Shown here: in pieces, positions 7,282-14,264 of the stretch | Layout of the letters: each line of letters starts with the position of its first letter | Numbering within the stretch: position 1 is the stretch's first letter | Origin: DASWTL01 sp966250385 | GTDB lineage: Bacteria > Bacteroidota > Bacteroidia > Sphingobacteriales > Sphingobacteriaceae | Length of the DNA: 64,000 nucleotides | Direction of reading: 5' to 3' | Assembly: GCA_966250385.1 (NCBI GenBank) | Contig: CBINHC010000002.1 | Location: 186,001-250,000, forward strand | Program-made: the position numbers and the translations under genes | The notes under the pieces: model-generated | The model's database searches: none | Seen by the model: the letters and a program-made list of their open reading frames with translations, nothing else | What the model was told of the DNA's origin: nothing

Positions 7282-8427
7282 ATGGCTAAAAGAGATTATT
7301 ATGATATTTTAGGAGTGGCACGTAATGCCGGGGCCGATGAGATTAAAAAGGCTTATCGTAAACTGGCCATTAAGTTCCACCCGGACAAAAATCCCGGGGA
7401 TAAGGAAGCCGAGGAAAAGTTCAAGGAAGCGGCCGAGGCTTATGAAGTACTCAGCAGCCAGGAGAAACGTCAGCGTTATGACCAGTTCGGTCATGCAGGC
7501 CCTGCCGGAGGATTCGGCGGCGGCAGCATGAACATGGAGGACATTTTCAGCCAGTTCGGAGATATCTTCGGCGGCGGAAGTCCGTTCGAAAGCTTTTTCG
7601 GAGGCGGCGGCCAGTCCCGCGGCGGCCGGCGGGTCCAGCGGGGAAGCAACCTGCGGATCAAGGTCAAACTGAACCTGAGCGAAATCGCCAACGGTGCGGA
7701 AAAGAAAATAAAAGTAAGCAAGCAGGTTCTCTGTCAGACCTGCGACGGCTCCGGAGCCAAAGACAGATCCTCATTCCATACCTGCAGCACGTGCGGCGGT
7801 ACGGGAGCGGTACGCCGGGTGACGAACACGATCCTCGGTCAGATGCAGACTACCAGCACCTGCCCTACTTGTAACGGTGAAGGAACCCAGATCACCTCGA
7901 AATGTAGTGTTTGCCATGGTGACGGGGTGGTCCGCGGCGAAGAAACCATTTCCATTAACATTCCGGCGGGCGTCAGTGAAGGCATGCAGCTTTCGATGTC
8001 CGGAAAAGGAAACGCAGCACCGCGTGGCGGAATTCCTGGTGACCTGATCATCCTGGTGGAAGAGATCCCGCACGAGACACTGAAACGGGAAGGCAATAAT
8101 GTGATTTATGACCTCCACATCAGCTTTGTGGATGCGGCCCTGGGATCCAGTATCGAGGTTCCTACGATTGACGGCAAAGCGAAGATCAAGATCGAGCCGG
8201 GAACACAGGGTGGAAAGATCCTTCGTCTGAAGGGTAAGGGTGTGCCTGAGGTTAACTCTTACCACCGCGGCGATCAGCTGATCTACGTGAACATCTGGAC
8301 ACCGAAAGCGCTTTCAAGGGAAGAACGGGACCTGCTGGAGAAACTGGCGGAGTCGCCGAATTTCAAACCCCAGCCGGGCAAGCATGAAAAGAGCTTTTTC
8401 GACCGGATGAAAGAGTATTTTGAATAA
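7282..8427 (+). CDS. dnaJ: DnaJ co-chaperone
   Basis: 381 residues from the ATG at 7282 (MAKRDYYDILGV). Domain order is the J domain with its HPD (FHPDKNPGD), a Gly/Phe-rich stretch around residues 75-120, a zinc domain with four CxxCxGxG repeats (CQTCDGSG, CSTCGGTG, CPTCNGEG, CSVCHGDG) and two C-terminal peptide-binding domains. This is a full type I DnaJ. It stimulates DnaK ATP hydrolysis and hands over unfolded clients. It is transcribed with grpE and ends in a strong terminator at 8441-8467. Confidence 0.97.
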   Translation: MAKRDYYDILGVARNAGADEIKKAYRKLAIKFHPDKNPGDKEAEEKFKEAAEAYEVLSSQEKRQRYDQFGHAGPAGGFGGGSMNMEDIFSQFGDIFGGGSPFESFFGGGGQSRGGRRVQRGSNLRIKVKLNLSEIANGAEKKIKVSKQVLCQTCDGSGAKDRSSFHTCSTCGGTGAVRRVTNTILGQMQTTSTCPTCNGEGTQITSKCSVCHGDGVVRGEETISINIPAGVSEGMQLSMSGKGNAAPRGGIPGDLIILVEEIPHETLKREGNNVIYDLHISFVDAALGSSIEVPTIDGKAKIKIEPGTQGGKILRLKGKGVPEVNSYHRGDQLIYVNIWTPKALSREERDLLEKLAESPNFKPQPGKHEKSFFDRMKEYFE

Positions 8428-8440
8428 AAGATCATACCGA

Positions 8441-8467
8441 AAAGCCACAGAAACCTGTGGCTTTTTT
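8441..8467 (+). terminator. Terminator after grpE-dnaJ
   Basis: Stem AAAGCCACAG / CTGTGGCTTT around a short loop, followed by a T-run; classic rho-independent form. Confidence 0.88.
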
Positions 8468-8529
8468 CTTCCCTGCTGCTTTGGCACGCCTCCTTAAAAA
8501 TTAATATATTCGTATAGATTCAGCGAAAT

Positions 8530-9135
8530 ATGGAAGAATACGACGTCCGGACGGATAGCTACATTGCCAGCGCAGAGGATTTTGCGCGACCGGTTCTGAC
8601 CCACCTCCGTCAGGTGGTTCACGGGGCTTGCCCGGGCATCAGGGAAACGATCAAATGGGGCTTTCCCCATTTTGACTATAAAGGAACCGTTTGCAGTTTT
8701 GCCGCGTTCAGGCAACACTGCTCCCTGACGTTTGCCAAAGCATCCCTCCTGAAGGATGAAGACGGAGTCCTGGAACGGGTCGGAAGAACCGCCATGGGCC
8801 AGTTCGGCCAGATCAAATCCCTTTCGGACCTCCCTTCTGACGAGATCCTGACCCGGTATATCCTTGAAGCGGCGGAGTTGAACGAGCGGAACGTCAAAGT
8901 TCCCCGGCCGAAGCCGGTGAAGAAAACACTCAAGATCCCTGATTATTTTATCGATGCGCTGAAAGAGGTCCCGGAATCGCTGGAGACTTTCAACGGTTTC
9001 CCCTACAGTCATCAGAAGGAGTATGTCGAATGGGTGACGGAAGCCAAGACTGAGGCAACCCGGGAAAAGCGTCTTGCCACCGCTGTCGAATGGCTTGCCG
9101 AAGGTAAGACGCGGATGTGGAAATATGCAAAATAA
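8530..9135 (+). CDS. DUF1801 / YdeI (OmdA) family protein
   Basis: 201 residues in two parts. Residues about 15-115 resemble DUF1801 (ETIKWGFPHFDYKG, with a conserved Trp-Gly). The C-terminal part resembles the YdeI/OmdA helical domain (DYFIDALKEVPE, FNGFPYSHQKEYVEWV, EKRLATAVEWLAEG). It is cytosolic, with no signal peptide. Members are linked by name to bacteriocin or peptide tolerance, but the molecular function is not known. It is followed 17 bases later by a DinB gene. Confidence 0.8.
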   Translation: MEEYDVRTDSYIASAEDFARPVLTHLRQVVHGACPGIRETIKWGFPHFDYKGTVCSFAAFRQHCSLTFAKASLLKDEDGVLERVGRTAMGQFGQIKSLSDLPSDEILTRYILEAAELNERNVKVPRPKPVKKTLKIPDYFIDALKEVPESLETFNGFPYSHQKEYVEWVTEAKTEATREKRLATAVEWLAEGKTRMWKYAK

Positions 9136-9152
9136 GGCCTTAGCCTGCTGTC

Positions 9153-9716
9153 ATGAATATTCTTCAAAATGAACTGCTGGAGGATCTTAAATACCGGACA
9201 CACCGTGTGATCGCGGCCGCGGAAATGCAGTTTCAGCCATTACCCCTTTCCATCCTCCATTTCAAGCCCTCGCCGTCCCGGTGGAGCATTGTCGAATGCC
9301 TGGAACACCTGAACCTTTACGGTGATCACTACCTGCCGGCCATCCGTAAGGCGCTGGGCAAAGCGGGATCCGCGCATGACGCGACCGTTTTCAAAAGTGG
9401 CTGGCTGGGCGGGTTCTTTTCCTCGCTAATGCTGGGAAAGAACGGCCAGATCTTCAAGTTCACCAGCCCGAAAAGCAAGAATCCCCTTTTCACTAAGGTT
9501 CCGGAATATGTGATCGAGCGGTTTCTGGAACAGCAACGCCAATACCTGGCATTCCTGGATGAATCGGCGCATGTCAACCTGGGCCGCGTCCGCGTCCCGA
9601 TCTCGATCGCTCCCTGGATCCGCATCAAGCTCGGCGATACCCTGCGCTTCTGCATCTACCACAACGAACGGCACATCCGCCAGGCAGAACAGGTATGGCG
9701 GGAAGCTGCCGGCTGA
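9153..9716 (+). CDS. DinB-like four-helix protein
   Basis: 187 residues of the DinB/YfiT four-helix metalloenzyme superfamily. The three His positions expected for metal binding are visible in ECLEHLNLYGDHY and YHNERHIRQAEQV. Some relatives act as thiol transferases using bacillithiol or mycothiol. BshB1 is encoded nearby at 12294-13013, so bacillithiol is probably present, but that link is inference. It lies between the DUF1801 gene and a PLP deaminase gene with very short spacers, suggesting one transcript. Confidence 0.8.
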   Translation: MNILQNELLEDLKYRTHRVIAAAEMQFQPLPLSILHFKPSPSRWSIVECLEHLNLYGDHYLPAIRKALGKAGSAHDATVFKSGWLGGFFSSLMLGKNGQIFKFTSPKSKNPLFTKVPEYVIERFLEQQRQYLAFLDESAHVNLGRVRVPISIAPWIRIKLGDTLRFCIYHNERHIRQAEQVWREAAG

Positions 9717-9731
9717 TTTTAGTTACTTTTG

Positions 9732-10661
9732 ATGATGACCGAATTCGAAATCCTCAGTCCCCTGGAAGAGCTTTCCGACCCGTTATTCCAAACCAAGGGG
9801 GTCCGGGTGTTCATCAAGCGGGATGACATGATACATCCTTTCATCTCCGGCAACAAATTGCGGAAACTGAAATACAACCTGGCCGAGGCCCGCCGGCTGC
9901 ACCGGGACCACCTGGTGACGTTTGGCGGTGCCTATTCGAACCACCTGGTAGCGACTGCCTGCGCCGGTGCCCGGTTCGGACTGCGGACCACCGGGTTCGT
10001 GCGGGGCGAACCGGTAAGCAATACCTCGCTCATGCTCTGCCGGTTGTTCGGAATGGACCTTCGGTTTGTTTCACGGGAGCGGTACCGGGACAAAAAGGAA
10101 CTGTTCAGCGAATCCTTCGGCCAGGACCCGGCCGCGTTTTTCCTGGATGAAGGCGGCTCCGGAGAAGAAGCCGTCCGCGGCTGCGCAGAACTGGTAGCGG
10201 AACTTCCGGACGAATTCGGGCACATATTCTGCGCGGCAGGAACAGGCAGTACGGCTGCCGGAATCCGGCGCGGTCTACAGGAGCGACTGCCCGGCTGTGA
10301 GCTTCATGTGATCCCCGTGCTCAAAAACGGATCCTTTCTCCTGGATGAGATCGCCCGTTGGGCAGATCCCCAGGGGGTCCGGCTGCATACGGAATATCAT
10401 TTCGGCGGGTACGCAAAGACCACTCCCGAACTGCTTGATTTCATGACGGGCTTTTCCGGAAGTACCGGCATCCTGCTGGACCAGGTCTACACCGCCAAGA
10501 TGGGGTATGCTGCATATGACCTGATCGCCAAAGACCATTTCCCCCGGGGCAGCAGGATACTTCTGATCCATACCGGGGGGCTGATGGGACTGATGAGCCA
10601 GGCAGAAAAAATACTTCCGGTCCTTCCTTTAAAAGATTCCGCCGGTCCCCTGCCAGGATAA
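9732..10661 (+). CDS. PLP-dependent ACC deaminase / D-cysteine desulfhydrase family protein
   Basis: 309 residues of fold type II PLP enzymes. The PLP Lys lies in FISGNKLRKLKYNL, and the substrate-binding loop is TFGGAYSNHLVATACAG. The phosphate loop appears as CAAGTGSTAAGI. Members either deaminate 1-aminocyclopropane-1-carboxylate or release sulfide from D-cysteine, and most bacterial homologues prefer D-cysteine. ATG at 9732 or 9735 is chosen; the TTG three bases earlier is not credible. It is the last gene of the small trio starting at 8530. Confidence 0.85.
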   Translation: MMTEFEILSPLEELSDPLFQTKGVRVFIKRDDMIHPFISGNKLRKLKYNLAEARRLHRDHLVTFGGAYSNHLVATACAGARFGLRTTGFVRGEPVSNTSLMLCRLFGMDLRFVSRERYRDKKELFSESFGQDPAAFFLDEGGSGEEAVRGCAELVAELPDEFGHIFCAAGTGSTAAGIRRGLQERLPGCELHVIPVLKNGSFLLDEIARWADPQGVRLHTEYHFGGYAKTTPELLDFMTGFSGSTGILLDQVYTAKMGYAAYDLIAKDHFPRGSRILLIHTGGLMGLMSQAEKILPVLPLKDSAGPLPG

Positions 10662-10689
10662 AAAGCAGGTTTAAACAGTTTAAAAGTAT

Positions 10690-10703
10690 TTTTTGATCAA
10701 AAA
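10690..10703. promoter_or_regulatory. Palindrome upstream of lat promoter
   Basis: TTTTTGATCAAAAA is a perfect 14-bp palindrome about 20 bases upstream of the -33 element of the lysine transaminase promoter. It is a candidate activator or Lrp-type operator; identity unproven. Confidence 0.35.
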
Positions 10704-10721
10704 TGACCTAAAAGTCGATTT

Positions 10722-10753
10722 TTTGGACGTTTTTAAAGGTTTTTTTAACTTTG
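10722..10753 (+). promoter_or_regulatory. Promoter of lysine 6-transaminase gene
   Basis: TTTG at 10722-10725, a 20-base spacer and TAACTTTG at 10746-10753 fit the Bacteroidota promoter. The start codon is at 10772, so the leader is short. An imperfect inverted repeat (AGGTTTT at 10737-10743, AAAACCT at 10757-10763) surrounds the -7 box and could be an operator. Confidence 0.65.
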
Positions 10754-10771
10754 GTTAAAACCTGAAAGCTT

Positions 10772-12103
10772 ATGTACAAAGTTTCTATCTCTCCTGACAA
10801 CGTCCGGGAAACCCTGAGCAAACACATTCTGGCGGATGGATATGACCTGACGTTTGACATGGAAAAAAGCAACGGTGTTCATATCTATGACTCCAAGTAT
10901 AAACGCACCCTGCTTGACTTCTTTACCTGTTTTGCATCAGTTCCCCTCGGATACAACCACCCAAAAATGGTACAGGACGAGGAGTTCCGGAAGAACCTCA
11001 TGCTGGCGGCACTGACGAACCCTTCCAACTCCGATATCTATACGACGCAGTATGCGCAGTTTGTCGAAACCTTCTCCAGGGTCGGCATCCCCGACTACCT
11101 GCCGCATGCCTTTTTCATAGCGGGCGGCGCACTGGCCATCGAGAACGCATTGAAAACGGCCATGGACTGGAAGGTTCAGAAGAACTTCCGGAAGGGCCAT
11201 ACACGTGAGAAAGGCTTCAAGGTCATTCATTTCGAACAGGCTTTCCACGGCCGTTCAGGCTACACATTGAGTCTGACCAATACGCTGCCCGACAAGACCA
11301 AATGGTTCGCTAAGTTCGACTGGCCGAGAGTATCCGTTCCAAAGATCCGGTTTCCGTTTACCGATGCCGGCTACGAAGACCTGCTGCAGCGTGAGGCATT
11401 GTCCATTGCACAGATCAAACAGGCATTCGAAGAGAATAAGGACGATATCTGCGCCATTCTTATTGAACCGATCCAATCCGAAGGCGGCGATAATCATGTC
11501 AGACCTGAGTTCCTGGAACAACTGCGGTCCCTTGCGGATGAGAACGAGTGTATGCTGATCTACGATGAGGTCCAGACGGGGGTCGGACTGACCGGGAAGT
11601 TCTGGTGCCATCAGCACTTCGGAGAGAAGGCCCGGCCGGATATCATAGCTTTTGGAAAAAAAATGCAGATCTGCGGAATTCTGGCAGGTCGGAAGGTTGA
11701 CGAGATCGAGACGAACGTATTCAATGTTCCTTCCCGCATCAACTCGACCTGGGGCGGAAATCTGGTCGATATGGTCCGGTCTTCCCGGATCATGGAGATC
11801 ATCGAAGAAGATAACCTGGTCGAGAATGCCGGAGTGGTCGGTAATTACCTGCAGGAAAGCCTCCTGAAGATCTCCGAAAAAAACGACCTGGTATCCAATG
11901 TCCGGGGCCGCGGGTTACTCACCGCATTCGACTTCCCGAATAAGGACATCCGGGACAAGTTCGTCGCCAAGGGCATGGAACACCATGTCATGTTCCTGGG
12001 ATGCGGCTCGCAGACCATCCGTTTCAGACCTGCACTGATCATGGAGAAAGAGCATATTGACCAGGGACTGGATGTAATGGAAAAGATCATCCGCGATTTC
12101 TGA
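10772..12103 (+). CDS. lat: L-lysine 6-transaminase
   Basis: 443-residue class III aminotransferase that moves the epsilon-amino group of lysine to 2-oxoglutarate. The product is allysine, which cyclises to piperideine-6-carboxylate. The lysine-specific subfamily is recognised from the start (ILADGYDLTFDMEKSNG), FFIAGGALAIENALK, the motif IYDEVQTGVGLTGKFW and the PLP Lys in AFGKKMQICG, where ordinary class III enzymes have GKG. It probably serves lysine degradation. It is monocistronic, with its own promoter and a strong terminator. Confidence 0.92.
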   Translation: MYKVSISPDNVRETLSKHILADGYDLTFDMEKSNGVHIYDSKYKRTLLDFFTCFASVPLGYNHPKMVQDEEFRKNLMLAALTNPSNSDIYTTQYAQFVETFSRVGIPDYLPHAFFIAGGALAIENALKTAMDWKVQKNFRKGHTREKGFKVIHFEQAFHGRSGYTLSLTNTLPDKTKWFAKFDWPRVSVPKIRFPFTDAGYEDLLQREALSIAQIKQAFEENKDDICAILIEPIQSEGGDNHVRPEFLEQLRSLADENECMLIYDEVQTGVGLTGKFWCHQHFGEKARPDIIAFGKKMQICGILAGRKVDEIETNVFNVPSRINSTWGGNLVDMVRSSRIMEIIEEDNLVENAGVVGNYLQESLLKISEKNDLVSNVRGRGLLTAFDFPNKDIRDKFVAKGMEHHVMFLGCGSQTIRFRPALIMEKEHIDQGLDVMEKIIRDF

Positions 12104-12123
12104 TCGTAGCGCGATAATATATG

Positions 12124-12164
12124 ATGCCCCCGGAAAGCCAGCCGCTTACCGGGGGCATTTTTTT
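12124..12164 (+). terminator. Terminator after lat
   Basis: Ten-base stem ATGCCCCCGG (12124-12133) with CCGGGGGCAT (12149-12158), loop of 15, then seven T. Confidence 0.85.
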
Positions 12165-12200
12165 GTGCGGAAGATTCCCGGCAAAACGCCGGAAAGAGTT

Positions 12201-12221
12201 GAGCCCGGCATTGCCGGGCTC
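12201..12221. repeat. GC-rich hairpin downstream of bshB1
   Basis: GAGCCCGGC-ATT-GCCGGGCTC is a perfect 9-bp stem between the convergent lat and bshB1 genes. It has no T-run on either side, so it is a weak or rho-assisted terminator or an RNA-stabilising hairpin for the minus transcript. A smaller CCGGC/GCCGG hairpin lies just to its left. Confidence 0.5.
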
Positions 12222-12293
12222 ATGGTACTCGCATTTTATAATTTTGAACTGGTCGCCACCGGTCCGCAGCGTTGCGTACCCTAGGCGGCCCAT

Positions 12294-13013
12294 TTACAGC
12301 AGGTGAAACAGGTCGTCGACTCCCAGCAGCTTCCTGCTGGTGAAACCTTCCCCATAGGTAGCGCCGATGGCTTTACCAAACTCGCGGGCCCGGGCCTCTA
12401 TGACCTTCAGGAATTCAGGGGTGGAGATATAGGTCTGTTCGGGTTCATCATAGTTCGCGTTATGGAACTGACTCCGGAACGCATAAATGCTTTCCATTTT
12501 GGTATCCCAATAGCCGGTAACATCCACAATGATATCCGGCTTGATATAGTTATCCTGGATATACTGCAGGACCAGCCGCGGTCTCCAGGCGCTCTGCTCC
12601 TCACCGTCCAGTTCAGTGACGATCTTGGACAAGCCCGAAAGAAAGCACGAAGTCACCGCCAGCTCAGAACCTTTTGCATGGTCAGGGTGCCGGTCGTCGA
12701 GTGCGTTGCACAGGATGATTTCCGGCTGGTATTTGCGGATAACGCGGATGAGCCGAAGCTGATGGGCCTCATCATTGGCGAAGAACCCGTCGCGCATCCG
12801 CAGGTTTTCGCGGGCGGACAGTCCGAGGATCCGGGCCGAATCGGCCGCTTCCTGATCCCGGAGGTCCGCAGAACCCCGGGTACCGAGTTCGCCGCGCGTG
12901 AAGTCGGCGATACCGACTTTCCTGCCCATGGCAATATGCTTCAGGATCGTTCCCGAACAGGATAGCTCAGCATCGTCGGGGTGGGCAGCTAATACTAGTA
13001 TATCTAATTTCAT
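12294..13013 (-). CDS. bshB1: BshB1, bacillithiol biosynthesis deacetylase
   Basis: 239-residue LmbE-family zinc deacetylase that removes acetyl from GlcNAc-malate in bacillithiol synthesis. The zinc site is AAHPDDAELSCSGT with DDRHPDHAKGSE. The close match along the length (DFTRGELGTRGSADLRDQE, GEGFTSRKLLGVDDL) places it with BshB1 rather than general LmbE proteins. Its ATG overlaps the gpx stop by one base (TAATG). Transcript order is DUF4294 gene, gpx, bshB1. Confidence 0.93.
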   Translation of the reverse strand: MKLDILVLAAHPDDAELSCSGTILKHIAMGRKVGIADFTRGELGTRGSADLRDQEAADSARILGLSARENLRMRDGFFANDEAHQLRLIRVIRKYQPEIILCNALDDRHPDHAKGSELAVTSCFLSGLSKIVTELDGEEQSAWRPRLVLQYIQDNYIKPDIIVDVTGYWDTKMESIYAFRSQFHNANYDEPEQTYISTPEFLKVIEARAREFGKAIGATYGEGFTSRKLLGVDDLFHLL

Positions 13014-13522
13014 TAAGCGGTTTGGAGTTTACTTAACAGCGTATTGATTCGATTTTTGATCCGGCCTGAAACCGGCCTGGTGAACGGATAGAAATAGTCC
13101 ACGACATGTCCGTCCCGGTCGACCAGATATTTATGGAAGTTCCAGCGGGGCACCGACCGGACCTTCTTGTTCAGTTTCTTATCGGCAAGAAAACGGAATA
13201 ACGGGTGCACGCCCCCCCCTTTCACATGGATCTTTTCAAATACGGGGAACCGTACCCCGAAGTTGATCCTGCAGAACTTCATCAGTGACGATCCGTCCAG
13301 CGGTTCCTGGCGGCCGAAATCATTGGACGGGAATGCCAGGATCTCAAAGTCCTGATCCGCATAGTCCCGGCGAAGTTGTTCGAGGTCTTTCAACTGCCGC
13401 GTAAAGCCACACTGGGAAGCCGTATTCACGATCAGAAGAACCTTCCCCTTAAAGTCAGTCAAACTTACCGCTTCACCGTAAACGTTATTCACGGTGAACT
13501 GGTAAACACTATCACCCATCAT
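13013..13522 (-). CDS. Glutathione peroxidase family thiol peroxidase
   Basis: 169 residues of the GPx fold. The peroxidatic Cys is in NTASQCGFT, the Trp-Asn pair in RWNFHKYLV, and a Cys in MKFCRINFGVRFPVF is at the place where resolving Cys occurs in relatives. The usual FPCNQFGGQEP reads FPSNDFGRQEP, so the tetrad Gln is Asp and the adjacent Cys is Ser. It reduces peroxides, probably with thioredoxin or a bacillithiol system rather than glutathione, since bshB1 is coupled to it by a one-base overlap. That donor choice is inference. Confidence 0.88.
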   Translation of the reverse strand: MMGDSVYQFTVNNVYGEAVSLTDFKGKVLLIVNTASQCGFTRQLKDLEQLRRDYADQDFEILAFPSNDFGRQEPLDGSSLMKFCRINFGVRFPVFEKIHVKGGGVHPLFRFLADKKLNKKVRSVPRWNFHKYLVDRDGHVVDYFYPFTRPVSGRIKNRINTLLSKLQTA

Positions 13523-13530
13523 TTTCTTTC

Positions 13531-14145
13531 CTAATTGTAGCTGTAATACCCGTACATACGGATAATGCTCTCAATGTCCCTCTCCTGTTCCGGATTGTAC
13601 TTCTCTTTTAAATTGTGGCCAAAGATACGTGCGACCGACTGATAAAAAAAGGCGTTCATTCCCCCCTTCATTTCCCTGGCGAGCTCATAGGTGGTCTGAC
13701 CGGTCTCCCGGTCGATCAGTTTGATCAGAATCTCGCCCTGACTAACGGTCAGTTTCTTGACTTCGCTATTGAACATATCCTTGATCTCCTTTTCACACTG
13801 TCGTGTCAGGAGCCGTTGTTCCTTCCTGGTTTTCGCATGGGCAAGCTCCGCATTCAGCCGGGCATACCGGTCCCGTGCGAAGGCGGCATAGGGCAATACC
13901 TTGAGTACGTTATAGCGGAGCCTGTTGAAGCGCGCCCTTTCGGCCGGCGAGCGGAAAAAGCGTTTTTCGGTGATCACCACCTCGGGAAAGGTGACCCAGG
14001 GAATGAGCTCTCCGTCCACATTCGTGAGGGCTACCCTGATGGTATCATTTTTGCCCTTCATCAATGAATCCGTTACTCCCTGGGCAGACGTCCTTTGAAC
14101 GGTCATAATGACACATAAAATGACCAAAAGACTAAAATTTTTCAT
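13531..14145 (-). CDS. DUF4294 domain protein, exported
   Basis: 204 residues from the ATG at 14145 with a signal peptide (MKNFSLLVILCVIMTVQRTSAQ). An in-frame TTG at 14163 is unlikely. The mature part has LPYAAFARDRYARLNAEL and a basic helical middle, ending in NPEQERDIESIIRMYG. This matches DUF4294, restricted to Bacteroidota as far as I know, with no known function. Location should be periplasmic. It is first in a probable operon with gpx (8 bases away) and bshB1. Confidence 0.8.
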   Translation of the reverse strand: MKNFSLLVILCVIMTVQRTSAQGVTDSLMKGKNDTIRVALTNVDGELIPWVTFPEVVITEKRFFRSPAERARFNRLRYNVLKVLPYAAFARDRYARLNAELAHAKTRKEQRLLTRQCEKEIKDMFNSEVKKLTVSQGEILIKLIDRETGQTTYELAREMKGGMNAFFYQSVARIFGHNLKEKYNPEQERDIESIIRMYGYYSYN

Positions 14146-14223
14146 ATTTTTATATACTGACAAACATCAGTATTAGTTACATAAATATATACTCAAAATT
14201 ACTGAAGGTAACCCAGTATACCA

Positions 14224-14248
14224 TGCACAAAAACGTTTTTTGTGTGCA
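14224..14248. promoter_or_regulatory. Inverted repeat upstream of rel
   Basis: TGCACA (14224-14229) and TGTGCA (14243-14248) flank AAAAACGTTTTT, itself a 12-bp palindrome. It lies between divergent DUF4294 and rel genes, 16 bases before the rel ATG. It could be an operator or a short leader hairpin. Confidence 0.4.
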
Positions 14249-14264
14249 CCTATTATAATTGTAT

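Noticed and set aside
9724..9731. TACTTTTG as promoter of the PLP deaminase gene
   Set aside because: It would place the transcript start at or after the start codon, and the gene follows the DinB gene closely.
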